Under the pieces are notes generated by a model that had not been told where the DNA came from, searched no databases, and was given only the letters and a program-made list of their open reading frames with translations. A stretch of 64,000 nucleotides of DNA from Alphaproteobacteria bacterium (GTDB taxonomy: Bacteria > Pseudomonadota > Alphaproteobacteria > Caulobacterales > Aquidulcibacteraceae). The position numbers and the translations under genes are program-made. Shown here one piece after another: positions 25,405-34,695 of this stretch; within the stretch, counting starts at the first letter, position 1, and every line of letters begins with the position of its first letter. The stretch is taken from NCBI GenBank assembly GCA_016124255.1, contig WGOB01000014.1, forward strand, positions 34,692 through 98,691, written 5' to 3'.

Positions 25405-26037
25405 TTAGGAGGCGGCGTCGAAGAGGGCGTTGAAGCGACGCACCGCCTCGCCCGCGCCGTCCGGATAGGCCCAGACGCCGGCGGAGACCGCCAGGAAATC
25501 CGCGCCGGCGGCGATCAGGGGCGCGGCGTTCTCGGATGTGATCCCACCGATGGCGACGCACGGGATCTCCATCGTCTCCTGCCAGACGGAGAGGAGCTCG
25601 GGATCGGCCTGCGTCTTGGGCGATTTCGTCTCCGTCGTATAGAACGCGCCGAACGCGACATAATCCGCGCCCGCTTCCGCCGCTTCGTACGCGAGGTGCA
25701 GCGAGTCATGGCAGGTGACGCCGATCGTCTTGTCGGCGCCGAGAATCGCGCGCGCCTGTGCGTAGGGCGCATCCTCCTGGCCGATATGCACCCCGTCCGC
25801 GCCGCAACTGAGCGCCAGGTCAGGGCGGTCGTTCATGACGAACGCGACGCCGGCTTCCTGCACCAGCGGAAGGAGGCGCCGCGCGACAGCGAGAACCTCC
25901 GCATCCGGACGATCCTTCACCCGCAGCTGGTAGGCCGCGACATCGCCCGCGCCGAGCGCGGCTTCGAGGTCGCGCGCATGCGCCTCAACATCGAAGGCCG
26001 GCGGCGAAATCAGATAGAGGCGCGTGCGCTCTCTCAC
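25405..26037 (-). CDS. thiE: Thiamine-phosphate synthase
   Basis: A 210-residue TIM-barrel enzyme that joins the pyrimidine diphosphate and thiazole phosphate into thiamine phosphate. Motifs seen: [57 protein letters not shown] and CVAIGGIT. The GTG at 26037 is the start; it overlaps the TGA of the DUF4198 gene as GTGA, so translation is coupled. Longer in-frame extension upstream is antisense-like sequence within that gene. No thiamine riboswitch is present in front. Confidence 0.92.
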   Translation of the reverse strand: MRERTRLYLISPPAFDVEAHARDLEAALGAGDVAAYQLRVKDRPDAEVLAVARRLLPLVQEAGVAFVMNDRPDLALSCGADGVHIGQEDAPYAQARAILGADKTIGVTCHDSLHLAYEAAEAGADYVAFGAFYTTETKSPKTQADPELLSVWQETMEIPCVAIGGITSENAAPLIAAGADFLAVSAGVWAYPDGAGEAVRRFNALFDAAS

Positions 26038-26801
26038 GGCGCGCTGAACGTCAGCGTCGCGAAATCGCTGGTGAATCGTGCGCCCGGCGCGGCGGGCGGG
26101 CGCAAGATCACCGCCGAGAGCAGCGCCGGACCGTGCACGTCCGCCGGCAATTCGATGCGCCCTTCCGCGTCCGCGCGCATCTCGATGCGCCGGCGGTCCA
26201 AAGTTGTGAGCGCAACGTGCTGGTCCGCCGCCGGCGCGCCATGCGCGAGCAGCTGAAACCGCCGCAGCGAAACGCCGCCGCGGTCGACGAACGCGATGAA
26301 CTCGAGCGCATGGCCGAGAGGACGGCCCGCTTCGGCGTCGAGCCTCTGGCAAGGCGCGGCGCAGAGGATCGTCTTGACATACTTGGTGTAGGTTTCCGGC
26401 ATCGCGCGCGGCGCCGGCAAGGCTTCGTATGCGGCCCGCGCTGCGGCTGAGACGCCAATCTCCGCGAAGTAGTGCGAGATTTCCTCAGGCCCGACATCGA
26501 TATCGAGCGGGCTGAACGCGACGCCCAAAACCTGCACGCCCGCAAGCCGCGGCGCGAACGCAAAGCGCAGTGCGTCAGGCCCTCGCCCGCGCAGCACAAG
26601 TCCATCGCTCGCCTGTGCGATGCGGTCCGCGGACGGGCCGTAGTCGAGATCGGGGAACGCCGCGGTGCTGGAGAGCGCCAGCGACACGTTCTCACCCGGC
26701 GCTGCGGCAAAAGCCGAAGGCCACAGGAAGGTATCGTGCGCGCTCGCGGGCAGCGCGAACGCGCACGACAGCGCGAGGGCGGCGAGCGCGCGCCTGATCA
26801 C
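26034..26801 (-). CDS. DUF4198-family periplasmic protein
   Basis: A 255-residue protein with a signal peptide ending [10 protein letters not shown], the typical maturation site of DUF4198 proteins where His lies at or near the mature N-terminus. The rest is predicted beta-rich, with a possible disulfide in LCAAPCQRL. The family is linked in other genomes with metal uptake, but its role is not established. It starts with GTG overlapping the aldolase stop (GTGA) and ends overlapping thiE the same way, an unusual position between a glycolytic and a vitamin gene. Confidence 0.78.
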   Translation of the reverse strand: MIRRALAALALSCAFALPASAHDTFLWPSAFAAAPGENVSLALSSTAAFPDLDYGPSADRIAQASDGLVLRGRGPDALRFAFAPRLAGVQVLGVAFSPLDIDVGPEEISHYFAEIGVSAAARAAYEALPAPRAMPETYTKYVKTILCAAPCQRLDAEAGRPLGHALEFIAFVDRGGVSLRRFQLLAHGAPAADQHVALTTLDRRRIEMRADAEGRIELPADVHGPALLSAVILRPPAAPGARFTSDFATLTFSAP

Positions 26802-27820
26802 GCCGCTTTCTTTTCGAGGTCCGGCCTCCATTTGCCGAGGCTGGCGAGGCCGTTCATCTCTGCGCGGTGTTCGAACGCCTTCTGGCCGGCCGGCACATTC
26901 TCTTTCTTGCCCGACCACGCCTTCTGCGGCGCCGCCTGGAGCGCGCGGCCGTAGGAGAACGTCATCTTCCACGGGAAGCCGCCGATCTCGTTCATGCGGT
27001 TGAGGTGCGCGGTTGCATCTTCGTCCGATTGGCCGCCGGAAAGATAGGCGATGCCGGGCACGGCCGAGGGCACGCAATTCGTGAGGCATTTGATCGTCAT
27101 CGCCGCGACTTCGTCGACACTCGCTTGCTTCGCGCATTTCTTGCCGGGCACGATCATGTTCGGCTTCAGCACCATGCCTTCGAGCGCGACGTTGGCGTAG
27201 TACAATTCCTGGAATGTTTCTTTGAGCGTCCAGGTCGTGATGTCGTAGCAGGTCTGGATGTCGTGATCGCCGTCCATCAGGACTTCGGGCTCCACGATTG
27301 GCACGATTTGATGCTCCTGGCAGAGCGCGGCGTAGCGCGCGAGCGCGTGCGCGTTGGCATGGATCGTGTTGTGCGAGGGCACGCCGGCGCCGATATCGAT
27401 CACCGCGCGCCATTTTGCAAAGCGCGCGCCGCGCTCGTAGTATTTCGGCAGGCGCTTGGAGAGGCCGTCCAAGCCCTTGGTGATGACGTCGCCCTTGGTC
27501 CCCGGCAGCGCCTCGGTGCCTTCATCGACCTTGATGCCCGGGATCGAATTCGCCGCTTCGATCAGCTTCACCAGCGGCGTGCCGTCCGCAGCATCCTGCC
27601 AGATCGTCTCATCGAAGAGGATGACGCCGGAGATGTGCTTCATCCCGTCCTTGTGGCGGAACATGAACTCGCGATAGTCGCGCCGGTTCGCCTCGGTGTT
27701 CTCCACGTTGATGGCGTCGAAGCGCTTCTTGATCGTGCCGGTGGATTCGTCCGCCGCCAGAATGCCGCGCCCCGGCGCCACCATGGCTTCGGCGACCTTG
27801 TTCAGAGCTTCAAGGTTCAT
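26798..27820 (-). CDS. Fructose-bisphosphate aldolase, class I
   Basis: A 340-residue Schiff-base aldolase that splits fructose-1,6-bisphosphate to dihydroxyacetone phosphate and glyceraldehyde-3-phosphate. It begins with GRGILAADESTGTIKKRF, the class I signature, has IVPIVEPEVLMDGDHD, and the Schiff-base lysine in MVLKPNMIVPG, with YLSGGQSDEDAT closing the phosphate site. Length and motifs match the animal-type enzyme rather than the metal-dependent class II. It lies 70 bases after pgk on the same strand. Confidence 0.95.
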   Translation of the reverse strand: MNLEALNKVAEAMVAPGRGILAADESTGTIKKRFDAINVENTEANRRDYREFMFRHKDGMKHISGVILFDETIWQDAADGTPLVKLIEAANSIPGIKVDEGTEALPGTKGDVITKGLDGLSKRLPKYYERGARFAKWRAVIDIGAGVPSHNTIHANAHALARYAALCQEHQIVPIVEPEVLMDGDHDIQTCYDITTWTLKETFQELYYANVALEGMVLKPNMIVPGKKCAKQASVDEVAAMTIKCLTNCVPSAVPGIAYLSGGQSDEDATAHLNRMNEIGGFPWKMTFSYGRALQAAPQKAWSGKKENVPAGQKAFEHRAEMNGLASLGKWRPDLEKKAA

Positions 27821-27890
27821 ATCGTCCTCGATTTTGAATTGCGTGAGAGGTGTTCACCACTGCCGCGCGGCGGCGTCAATTGCGCACACC

Positions 27891-29087
27891 TCAGGATGCT
27901 GATTTTAACGCTTCAACGCCCGGCAGCGGCTTGCCTTCCATCCATTCAAGGAACGCGCCGCCGGCGGTGGAGACGAAGGTGAAATCGCCTGCGACGCCGG
28001 CGTGGTTCAGCGCAGCGACCGTGTCGCCGCCGCCGGCCACGGCGATCAGCTTGCCGTCTTTCGCCAACCGGCCCGCGATGCGGGCGGCGTCCACCGTGGC
28101 GCGGTCGAAGGGCGGGGTCTCGAATGCGCCGAGCGGGCCGTTCCAGATCAGCGTGCGCGCCGCGGCCATCGCCTGCGCAAGATGCGCGACGGTTTCCGGG
28201 CCAGCGTCGAGGATCATGTCCTCGGCGGCGACGTGGGCGGCGCGCACGGTCTGGTGCGGCGCGTTTGCGGCGAACGCCTGCGCGACCACGACATCGGACG
28301 GGAGGAGCATTGTGCAGCCCGCCTTGGCGGCCGCGGCGAGGATCGTGTTGGCGGTGTCCTTCAGGTCGCGCTCGCACAGCGACTTGCCGACCTCCAGCCC
28401 CTTGGCGAACAGGAAGGTGTTGGCCATGGCGCCGCCGATGGCAAGCGCGTCGACCTTGCTCACGAGATTTTCAAGGAGTTCGATCTTGGTGGAGACCTTC
28501 GCGCCGCCCACCACTGCAAGAACGGGGCGGGTTGGGTTTCCGAGCGCCTTCTCAAGATGATCGAGCTCGGCCTCCATGCTCTTGCCGGCGAATGCGGGCA
28601 ATTCGTGCGCCAGGCCTTCCGTCGAGACGTGCGCGCGATGCGCGGCGGAAAATGCGTCGTTGACGTAGACATCGCCCAAGGCCCCGATCGCCTTGGCGAG
28701 TGCAGGATCGTTCTTCTCTTCGCCGGCATGGAAGCGGGTGTTCTCCAGGAGAATGACGCCGCCCGGCGCCAGCGCGTCGATTGCGGCCTTGGCGGCGTCG
28801 CCGGTGCAATCGTCGGCAAATTCCACGGGGGTTCCCAGAAGCTGCGCCAGGGCCGGCGCGACGGGCGCGAGCGACTGACTCTCGTCGCGCTTGCCTTTGG
28901 GGCGTCCGAAGTGCGCCAACAGCGCGATCCTGGCGCCCTTGGCCTGCAGCGTCTGGATCGTGGGCAGCGCCGCGCGCAGGCGGGTGTCGTCGGTGATCTT
29001 GCCGCCGGCCATCGGCACGTTGAAATCCACGCGCACGAGTGCGCGCTTGCCGTGAAGATCGGCGTCGTCGAGGCGGCGGAACGGCAT
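27891..29087 (-). CDS. pgk: Phosphoglycerate kinase
   Basis: A 398-residue two-domain kinase that makes ATP and 3-phosphoglycerate from 1,3-bisphosphoglycerate. The start [20 protein letters not shown] with VDFNVPM is the family hallmark; further marks are [31 protein letters not shown] and the nucleotide-binding [14 protein letters not shown] 29087 is set by homology; open sequence upstream belongs to the small membrane gene in another frame. Within the gap operon. Confidence 0.96.
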   Translation of the reverse strand: MPFRRLDDADLHGKRALVRVDFNVPMAGGKITDDTRLRAALPTIQTLQAKGARIALLAHFGRPKGKRDESQSLAPVAPALAQLLGTPVEFADDCTGDAAKAAIDALAPGGVILLENTRFHAGEEKNDPALAKAIGALGDVYVNDAFSAAHRAHVSTEGLAHELPAFAGKSMEAELDHLEKALGNPTRPVLAVVGGAKVSTKIELLENLVSKVDALAIGGAMANTFLFAKGLEVGKSLCERDLKDTANTILAAAAKAGCTMLLPSDVVVAQAFAANAPHQTVRAAHVAAEDMILDAGPETVAHLAQAMAAARTLIWNGPLGAFETPPFDRATVDAARIAGRLAKDGKLIAVAGGGDTVAALNHAGVAGDFTFVSTAGGAFLEWMEGKPLPGVEALKSAS

Positions 29088-29107
29088 CAGGATCGTCCTT
29101 GTACGGA

Positions 29108-29380
29108 TCAAATGGGGCTGACGAGCGAAGCGATGAAATAGGCGAGGCCATCCACCGCCGCAATCAGCGCCACGGAGATGGCGACGAGCGCGGGCAGCTG
29201 TTCGCGCGGCGTCGCCTTCAGCGCATTTTGCTTGGAGACGCCCCAATAGACGAGGTGCGCGGCGATGACGCCGATGGCGGCGTGCACGCCCCATCCAAAC
29301 GCGCCGCACAGCCCCGCGCCGATCGCGAAGCCGAGATCGACGAGGGCGGCGACAAAGTTGGGGCGGCGGCGCGCGGCCAT
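29108..29380 (-). CDS. Small membrane protein between gap and pgk
   Basis: A 90-residue protein with two or three hydrophobic segments ([37 protein letters not shown] and [22 protein letters not shown]) and a basic N-terminus (MAARRRPN). No family is recognised. It sits 36 bases after gap and 20 bases before pgk on the same strand, so it is almost certainly co-transcribed with glycolytic genes. Confidence 0.7.
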   Translation of the reverse strand: MAARRRPNFVAALVDLGFAIGAGLCGAFGWGVHAAIGVIAAHLVYWGVSKQNALKATPREQLPALVAISVALIAAVDGLAYFIASLVSPI

Positions 29381-29416
29381 GCGATCAGCGCCTCGCGTCC
29401 ATGCCAGGCCCCGGCG

Positions 29417-30424
29417 TCAGATCGTCTTCGCAAACGCGACGGCGGTGTCGGCCATGCGGTTGGAGAAGCCCCATTCGTTGTCGTACCAGGAGAGAACGGA
29501 GACGAGCGTGCCGTCCATCACCTTGGTCTGGTCGAGATGGAAAATGCTCGAGTGCGGATCGTGGTTGAAGTCGATCGAGGCGTGCGGCTGATCGGTCCAG
29601 GCGGGCACGCCCTTGAGCGGGCCGGCGGCGGCGGCGAGGATCGCCTTGTTGATCTCGTCCTTGCTGGTCTTCTTCTTCGCGACGAACTTGAAGTCGACGA
29701 CCGAGACGTTCGGCGTCGGCACGCGGATGGAGATGCCGTCGAGCTTGCCGTTGAGTTCGGGTATGACGAGGCCGATGGCCTTCGCAGCGCCGGTCGATGT
29801 CGGGATCATCGAAAGGGCTGCGGCGCGGGCACGGTAGAGGTCCTTGTGCAGCGTGTCGAGCGTCGGCTGGTCGCCGGTGTAGGAGTGGATCGTCGTCATC
29901 ATCCCGTGTTCAACGCCAATAGCGTCGTGCAGAACCTTGGCGACAGGCGCCAGGCAGTTGGTCGTGCACGAGGCGTTGGAGATCACCTTGTGGTCGCGGC
30001 TCAGCTGCGTGTGATTGACCCCGTACACGACCGTGAAATCGGCCCCGTCCGAGGGGGCGGAAACGATCACGCGTTTGGCCCCGGCCTCAAGGTGTGCGGC
30101 GGCCTTGTCGCGGGCCGTGAAGATGCCCGTGCATTCGAGCGCGACGTCGATCTTAAGCTCGCGCCAGGGGAGCTTCGTCGGGTCGCGCTCGGCGGTCACC
30201 TTGATTGGACCGGCGCCGATGTCGATCGTGTCGCCCTCGACCTTGACCTCGCCCGGATACCGTCCGTGTACGGAATCGAAACGCAGCAGGTGAGCGTTGG
30301 TGGCGACGGGCCCGAGATCGTTAACGGCCACGATCTCGATGTCGGTGCGGCCCGATTCCGCAATCGCGCGCAGCACATTGCGTCCGATCCGTCCAAAACC
30401 ATTGATCGCCGCGCGCATCGCCAT
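29417..30424 (-). CDS. gap: Glyceraldehyde-3-phosphate dehydrogenase, type I
   Basis: A 335-residue tetrameric dehydrogenase. NAD-binding start [18 protein letters not shown], the active-site Cys in [15 protein letters not shown], the catalytic His region and [11 protein letters not shown], and the C-terminal [13 protein letters not shown] are all present. Start at 30424 (MAMRAAI) or two codons later. It is the first gene of the glycolytic run and the promoter must lie in the 360 bases to the right. Confidence 0.96.
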   Translation of the reverse strand: MAMRAAINGFGRIGRNVLRAIAESGRTDIEIVAVNDLGPVATNAHLLRFDSVHGRYPGEVKVEGDTIDIGAGPIKVTAERDPTKLPWRELKIDVALECTGIFTARDKAAAHLEAGAKRVIVSAPSDGADFTVVYGVNHTQLSRDHKVISNASCTTNCLAPVAKVLHDAIGVEHGMMTTIHSYTGDQPTLDTLHKDLYRARAAALSMIPTSTGAAKAIGLVIPELNGKLDGISIRVPTPNVSVVDFKFVAKKKTSKDEINKAILAAAAGPLKGVPAWTDQPHASIDFNHDPHSSIFHLDQTKVMDGTLVSVLSWYDNEWGFSNRMADTAVAFAKTI

Positions 30425-30786
30425 TGTTCGCTCCTCAAATATCAAAGGAAAATCGTATGCGCGGTGTACTGGAAGCGCCGCCGGATGGCTAGGCGGAGAC
30501 TGGTCGCACCTGCTCTGACTTTTCGTTGCGAATTCTTGCGAAACCGACGTCGGCGTGCGCGGTTTTCTTGTCTCAGGCGCACGAAGCGCTTATCTTCGCC
30601 GACGGCGGTTTGCTGCGGCGTGCGAGCCGGAGGTGCATCCCTTCGACCGTATCACTCCTCTCGGGAGCTGGCTCTGGCGGGACCCTGGTCCCGATCATCT
30701 GGCGCCCACCTAGTTTGCTAGGGTCTGAGAGGATGACGTGCCGGGACGGCGCAGGCGGCGCCGCCGAATTTTTTTGGCGCGGCCTC
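30425..30786. other. Intergenic region upstream of gap with two small hairpins
   Basis: No convincing gene is seen in this divergent interval. It holds two adjacent palindromes: CGGGACC-CT-GGTCCCG at 30678-30693 and CCTAG-TTTG-CTAGG at 30709-30722, about 255-300 bases before the gap start codon. They may belong to a structured RNA leader of gap or to regulator sites. The part nearer to gap is AT-richer and probably contains its promoter. Confidence 0.35.
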
Positions 30787-30932
30787 CGGATTTGGCGCGC
30801 CGGCGCGGGGAAGGAGACCCCATCGGCGAGGCGCGCCGATTGGAGTGACCGGCGCGCGGGGGCGCTTCCCTTGCTGGCGTTGGGCCGCGGGCTTCCGGCC
30901 TGCATTGCCTCTCCGGGGGCGCGCCAAAGTTG
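30787..30932 (+). ncRNA. ssrS: Candidate 6S RNA
   Basis: Directly before the 5-formyl-THF cyclo-ligase gene, the usual place for 6S RNA in proteobacteria. TTTGGCGCGCC (30791-30801) and GGCGCGCCAAA (30918-30928) form a perfect 11-base closing stem around a G/C-rich, about 116-base interior that can fold as a rod, as required for a mimic of an open promoter that binds the housekeeping RNA polymerase. The 3' part resembles the end of Escherichia coli 6S (GGG...GCCTGC...GCCTCTCCGG). Ends are approximate and identity rests on position and fold rather than on a full alignment. Confidence 0.55.
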
Positions 30933-30962
30933 CCGCGATTGGCGGGTACGGCTGATTCCGCG

Positions 30963-31550
30963 ATGGGGGATGATCCACAGCTTGAGCGGCTGAAGGCCGA
31001 AGCGCGGTTGGCCGCGCGTGCGGCGCGCGCCGAGGCAGCCCAGCTTGATCCTGGCGCCTGCCTGAAGGTGATGGAGAATTTCCCGGTCGCGCCGGCGCGC
31101 CTCGATCCGATCGCCGCCTATTGGCCGATCGGCACGGAGATGGACCCCCGCCCGCTGATGGCGGCGCTGGCCAAGGCCGGGCGCACGATCGCGCTGCCGC
31201 GGGCCGATGCGCGGGACGCGCCTGTAAGGTTCCTGGCCTGGGACGGCGCAACCCTCGCTCCGGACGCCTACGGCGCGCCCGCGCCCCATGCGTCGGCCGA
31301 CGTGGTCGCCCCCATGCTGATCATTGTGCCGCTCTTGGCGTTCGACCGGACTGGCGCCCGGCTGGGACAGGGCGGGGGCGTCTATGACCGCACCCTGCGC
31401 GCGCTGCGGCCGCGCGGGATCGTGGCGGTCGGCCTCGCCTACGCCGCCCAGGAACTCGACAGCGTTCCCGCTGGTCCGGACGACCAGGGGTTGGACTGGG
31501 TCGTGACCGAGCGCGAGGCGATCCGCTGCGCCGAGCCGGCGGCTGGCTGA
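30963..31550 (+). CDS. 5-formyltetrahydrofolate cyclo-ligase
   Basis: A 195-residue ATP-dependent enzyme converting 5-formyl-THF to 5,10-methenyl-THF. The core motifs are PIAAYWPIGTEMDPRPLM, DVVAPMLIIVPLLAFDRTG and the phosphate-binding RLGQGGGVYDRTL near the C-terminus. ATG 30963 is preferred to upstream in-frame starts, which would run through the putative 6S RNA. The pairing with 6S RNA is conserved in many proteobacteria. Confidence 0.9.
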   Translation: MGDDPQLERLKAEARLAARAARAEAAQLDPGACLKVMENFPVAPARLDPIAAYWPIGTEMDPRPLMAALAKAGRTIALPRADARDAPVRFLAWDGATLAPDAYGAPAPHASADVVAPMLIIVPLLAFDRTGARLGQGGGVYDRTLRALRPRGIVAVGLAYAAQELDSVPAGPDDQGLDWVVTEREAIRCAEPAAG

Positions 31551-31628
31551 CGCTGGCCGGGCTTTTCGCCATCCGCCCGAAGCGCTAGAACGCGGCCCTC
31601 CCGACAGCCCCCGAGACATCAGGACCCC

Positions 31629-32375
31629 ATGGCCGGGCATTCGAAATTCGCCAACATCATGCACCGCAAGGGCGCGCAGGATAAGAAGCGCGCCTCGCAA
31701 TTCACCAAGATCGCGCGGGAAATCCAGGCGGCGGTGAAGCTTGGCGGCAATGATCCTAACGCCAATCCGCGCCTCTTCCGCGCGATCGCATCGGCGCGTG
31801 CGGTGTCGATGCCGAAGGACAACATCCAGCGCGCGGTCGATCGTGGTTCCGGCGCGGGCGGCGAGAACCTGGAAGAAGTCCGCTACGAGGGCTTCGGCCC
31901 CGGCGGCGTCGGCGTGATCGTGGAATGCCTGACGGACAATCGCAACCGCACCGCCGGCGATGTGCGCGCCGCGTTCGCCAAGAACGGCGGCAATCTTGGC
32001 GAAACCAATTCGGTCTCGTTCATGTGGGACCGCGTCGGCGAGGTGCGCTACCCCGCCGCGGTCGCCAGCGAAGACGCGATGCTCGAAGCCGCGATCGAAG
32101 CCGGCGCCGATGATTGCGCGCTGGAGGACGACGCGCATGTCGTGACGTGCGCGATGAATGCGCTGGGCGAGGTTTCCTCCGCGCTCGCGGCGAAGTTCGG
32201 CGATGCGGAAAGCGCGAAGTTCGTGTGGCGCCCGCAGGCGCTTTCGCCCATCGCCGGCGACGCCGCGCAATCGCTGATGAAGATGATCTCCACGCTCGAC
32301 GATCTCGACGACGTGCAGAACGTCTACTCGAACGCGGATGTCGACGACGCCGAGCTTGCGAAGCTGGAGGCGTGA
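31629..32375 (+). CDS. yebC: YebC/PmpR-family regulatory protein
   Basis: A 248-residue member of the TACO1/YebC family, beginning MAGHSKFANIMHRKGAQDKK, the invariant N-terminus. The middle SMPKDNIQRAVDRGSG and YEGFGPGGVGVIVECLTDNRNRT are also classical. Members act as transcription regulators (PmpR) or as factors relieving ribosome stalling at proline stretches. Located at the head of the ruv cluster, as in many bacteria. Its TGA overlaps the next ATG by one base. Confidence 0.94.
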   Translation: MAGHSKFANIMHRKGAQDKKRASQFTKIAREIQAAVKLGGNDPNANPRLFRAIASARAVSMPKDNIQRAVDRGSGAGGENLEEVRYEGFGPGGVGVIVECLTDNRNRTAGDVRAAFAKNGGNLGETNSVSFMWDRVGEVRYPAAVASEDAMLEAAIEAGADDCALEDDAHVVTCAMNALGEVSSALAAKFGDAESAKFVWRPQALSPIAGDAAQSLMKMISTLDDLDDVQNVYSNADVDDAELAKLEA

Positions 32376-33019
32376 TGAGCGACGTGTGGCGCGATGTGGA
32401 TGCGTACTTCGGCGGCGTGGTTCAGCAGGATGAGGCGCTGACGGCGGCGCTTGCCGAGAGCGCGAAGGCGGGGCTGCCGGCGATTGCGGTGTCGGCGGCG
32501 CAGGGGAAGTTCCTGGCGCTCATCACACAGTCGATCGGCGCCAAACGGATCCTCGAAGTGGGCACCCTCGGCGGTTATTCGACGATCTGGATGGCGCGGG
32601 CGCTTCCGGCGGACGGGCGCATCGTGTCGCTGGAGATCGATCCGCATCACGCCGAAATTGCGCGCGCGAACGTGTCGCGGGCGGGGCTCGGCAACAAGGT
32701 CGAGCTGAAGGTCGGGCGCGCGCTTGATCTTCTGCCCGCGTTGCAGGGGCCGTTCGATCTCGCCTTCATCGACGCGGATAAGGAATCCAACGCGGATTAT
32801 TTCGCGCACGCGCTGCGGCTGTCGCGGCCGGGCGGCGTCATTATCGTGGACAATGTCGTGCGCAACGGGCGCGTGATCGACCCTGGCGGCGACGCGATGG
32901 TGCAGGGCGTGCGGCGGCTGATGGACATGGTCGCAAACGAACCCCGCGTCAGCGCCACCGCGATCCAGACCGTCGGCGACAAAGGCTATGACGGGTTCCT
33001 GATGGCGGTTGTGCAGTAG
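32375..33019 (+). CDS. SAM-dependent O-methyltransferase (catechol-type, family 3)
   Basis: A 214-residue class I methyltransferase. ILEVGTLGGYSTIWMARALP is the SAM-binding motif I, VSLEIDPHHAEIARANV supplies the ribose-binding acidic residue, and FIDADKESNADYF plus VDNVVRNGRV are the metal and product site elements of the caffeoyl-CoA/catechol O-methyltransferase family. Start ATG 32375 overlaps the yebC stop (TGATG). Acceptor substrate is unknown. Confidence 0.9.
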   Translation: MSDVWRDVDAYFGGVVQQDEALTAALAESAKAGLPAIAVSAAQGKFLALITQSIGAKRILEVGTLGGYSTIWMARALPADGRIVSLEIDPHHAEIARANVSRAGLGNKVELKVGRALDLLPALQGPFDLAFIDADKESNADYFAHALRLSRPGGVIIVDNVVRNGRVIDPGGDAMVQGVRRLMDMVANEPRVSATAIQTVGDKGYDGFLMAVVQ

Positions 33020-33169
33020 CGCCCCCTCCTCCCTTGTGGAGGAGGGGTAGGGGAGGAGGGGCGTGCAGGACGGAGCGCATCATTTCGCGTGCCCCCCACC
33101 CCCTTCCCCTCCCCGCAAGGGGAGGGGGTTTAGTCTTCTTCAACGGCGCGTGTGAGAGCACCATGACGC
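33020..33169. repeat. G/C-rich palindromic intergenic repeats before ruvC
   Basis: Two hairpins occupy this gap: CCCCTCCTCC-CTTGT-GGAGGAGGGG at 33023-33047 and CCCCTCCCC-GCAA-GGGGAGGGG at 33106-33127. The stretch between them (GGGGAGGAGGGGCGTGC and GCGTGCCCCCCACCCCC) can also pair in a larger imperfect stem. The unit GGGGAGGAGGGGCGTGC recurs almost unchanged near 4005, so this is a dispersed repeat family. Confidence 0.6.
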
Positions 33170-33667
33170 ATGGGCGCGATTCTCATTTTGGGCATCGATC
33201 CGGGGCTGCAACGGTGCGGCTGGGGGATCGTGGCGAGCGAGGGTTCGCGGCTCAGCCATGTCGCGCACGGCGTGGTGACGCCGGATGTGAAGCTCTCGCT
33301 TGCAGAGCGCCTGGCGCTGGTGATCGACGGGCTCGAAGCCGTCATCCGCGTACACAATCCGCATGAAGCGTCCGTGGAAGAGACGTTCGTCAACTCCAAT
33401 GCGCGCGCCGCGCTCGCGCTCGGGCAGGCGCGCGGCGTGACGCTTGCGGCGTGTGCGCGCGCGCAGCTGCCGGTGGCGGAATATGCGCCCACGACAATCA
33501 AGAAGGCGCTCGTCGGCACCGGCGGCGCCGACAAGACGCAGGTCGCGTTCATGGTGCGCCGCCTTCTGCCGACGGCAGGTGAGATGAGCGCCGACGCGGC
33601 GGATGCATTGGCCGCCGCCTTGTGCCACGCTGCGCACGGAGGCTTTCGGCGCCGCGCCGGAGGCTGA
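33170..33667 (+). CDS. ruvC: Holliday junction endonuclease RuvC
   Basis: A 165-residue RNase H-fold resolvase that cuts Holliday junctions. ILGIDPGLQRCGWG carries the first catalytic Asp, VEETFVNSN the Glu, and SADAADALAAALCHA the C-terminal acidic pair. Works with RuvAB, encoded downstream in this cluster but separated by an aldo/keto reductase gene. ATG 33170 is chosen as closest to the conserved N-terminus. Confidence 0.95.
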   Translation: MGAILILGIDPGLQRCGWGIVASEGSRLSHVAHGVVTPDVKLSLAERLALVIDGLEAVIRVHNPHEASVEETFVNSNARAALALGQARGVTLAACARAQLPVAEYAPTTIKKALVGTGGADKTQVAFMVRRLLPTAGEMSADAADALAAALCHAAHGGFRRRAGG

Positions 33668-33681
33668 GCGCGGAGTTCACT

Positions 33682-34650
33682 ATGCGCAAAGCAAAGTTCG
33701 GCTCGCTTGGGGACGTCAGCCGGTTGACGCTTGGCGGCGGCATCGGCCGCATCTGGGGCGAGACATCGCCTGAAGAAGCCGTCGCGACCGTGCATGCGGC
33801 GGTCGATGCCGGGATCGACCTCATCGATTGCGCGCCGCTCTATCTACAGGCGGAATCGTTCATCGGCGAAGCGTTCGCCGGCAAGCCGCCGGCGCATGTG
33901 CGGTTCACCACGAAAGTCGGCCTCGGTTCGCCGCCGGCCAAGGAAGTCACACAGCGTATCGAAGCCTCGCTCGACGCGAGCCTCAAGGCGATGCGGTTGG
34001 AGAAGGTCGACATCTTCTTCCTGCACTCCAACATCGCGGACGACGGCTACGTCTATGCGCACGGGCGCGGGCGCGACGATGAGATCGCCACGCGTTGGCC
34101 GGTGTACGAGAACGAAGTCGTCCCGGCGTTCGAGCGCTTGCGCGCCGCCGGCAAGATCGGCGCGTGGGGCATCACCGGCATCGGCGTGCCAGGCGTCATC
34201 CAGCGTGCGTTGAAGCACGCGCCTAAGCCGCACGTCGTGCAGATCATCACCAATCTGCTCGACAGCGCCGGAGGCATCCGGCGGTTCGCCGAGCCCGCCG
34301 CGCCGCGCGCGATCCTGCAAACGGCGTGCGAGGAGGGCGTGGCGGTGATGGGCATCCGCGCGGTGCAGGCGGGCGCGCTCACGAGCGCGCTCGACCGCGA
34401 GATGAGCCAAACCCATCCCGAGCGCCGCGATTATGATCGCGCCGCGCCCTTCCGTGCGCTCTGCGCGCGATGGGGCGAAGATCCGGCCGTCATCGCACAC
34501 CGCTACGCGCTCTCACTGGACGGCCCCGCAACGATCGTGCTCGGCGTGAAGAACCGCGCCGAACTGGCGCAAGGCGTGGCTGCGGAAGCCGCCGGCCCGC
34601 TCTCCGTTGCGCAATTGCAGGCGATCGACGGCTTGGGACTTAGAGCTTGA
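33682..34650 (+). CDS. Aldo/keto reductase inside the ruv cluster
   Basis: A 322-residue member of the aldo/keto reductase barrel family. IDLIDCAPLYLQAESFIGEAF carries the Asp/Tyr pair, VRFTTKVGLGSP the Lys and IFFLHSN the His. The cofactor end ATIVLGVKNRAELAQ is the less common form of the family. Substrate unknown. It begins 14 bases after ruvC and ends 45 bases before ruvA, so it is probably part of the same transcript. Confidence 0.87.
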   Translation: MRKAKFGSLGDVSRLTLGGGIGRIWGETSPEEAVATVHAAVDAGIDLIDCAPLYLQAESFIGEAFAGKPPAHVRFTTKVGLGSPPAKEVTQRIEASLDASLKAMRLEKVDIFFLHSNIADDGYVYAHGRGRDDEIATRWPVYENEVVPAFERLRAAGKIGAWGITGIGVPGVIQRALKHAPKPHVVQIITNLLDSAGGIRRFAEPAAPRAILQTACEEGVAVMGIRAVQAGALTSALDREMSQTHPERRDYDRAAPFRALCARWGEDPAVIAHRYALSLDGPATIVLGVKNRAELAQGVAAEAAGPLSVAQLQAIDGLGLRA

Positions 34651-34695
34651 CGGCGCGAATCTGCCCATAAGCGCTTCCAAAGGGAGCGCGTCAGA

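Noticed and set aside
30573..32270. A 565-codon open frame on the minus strand
   Set aside because: Antisense to the folate cyclo-ligase and yebC genes, with typical GC-driven low-complexity content.
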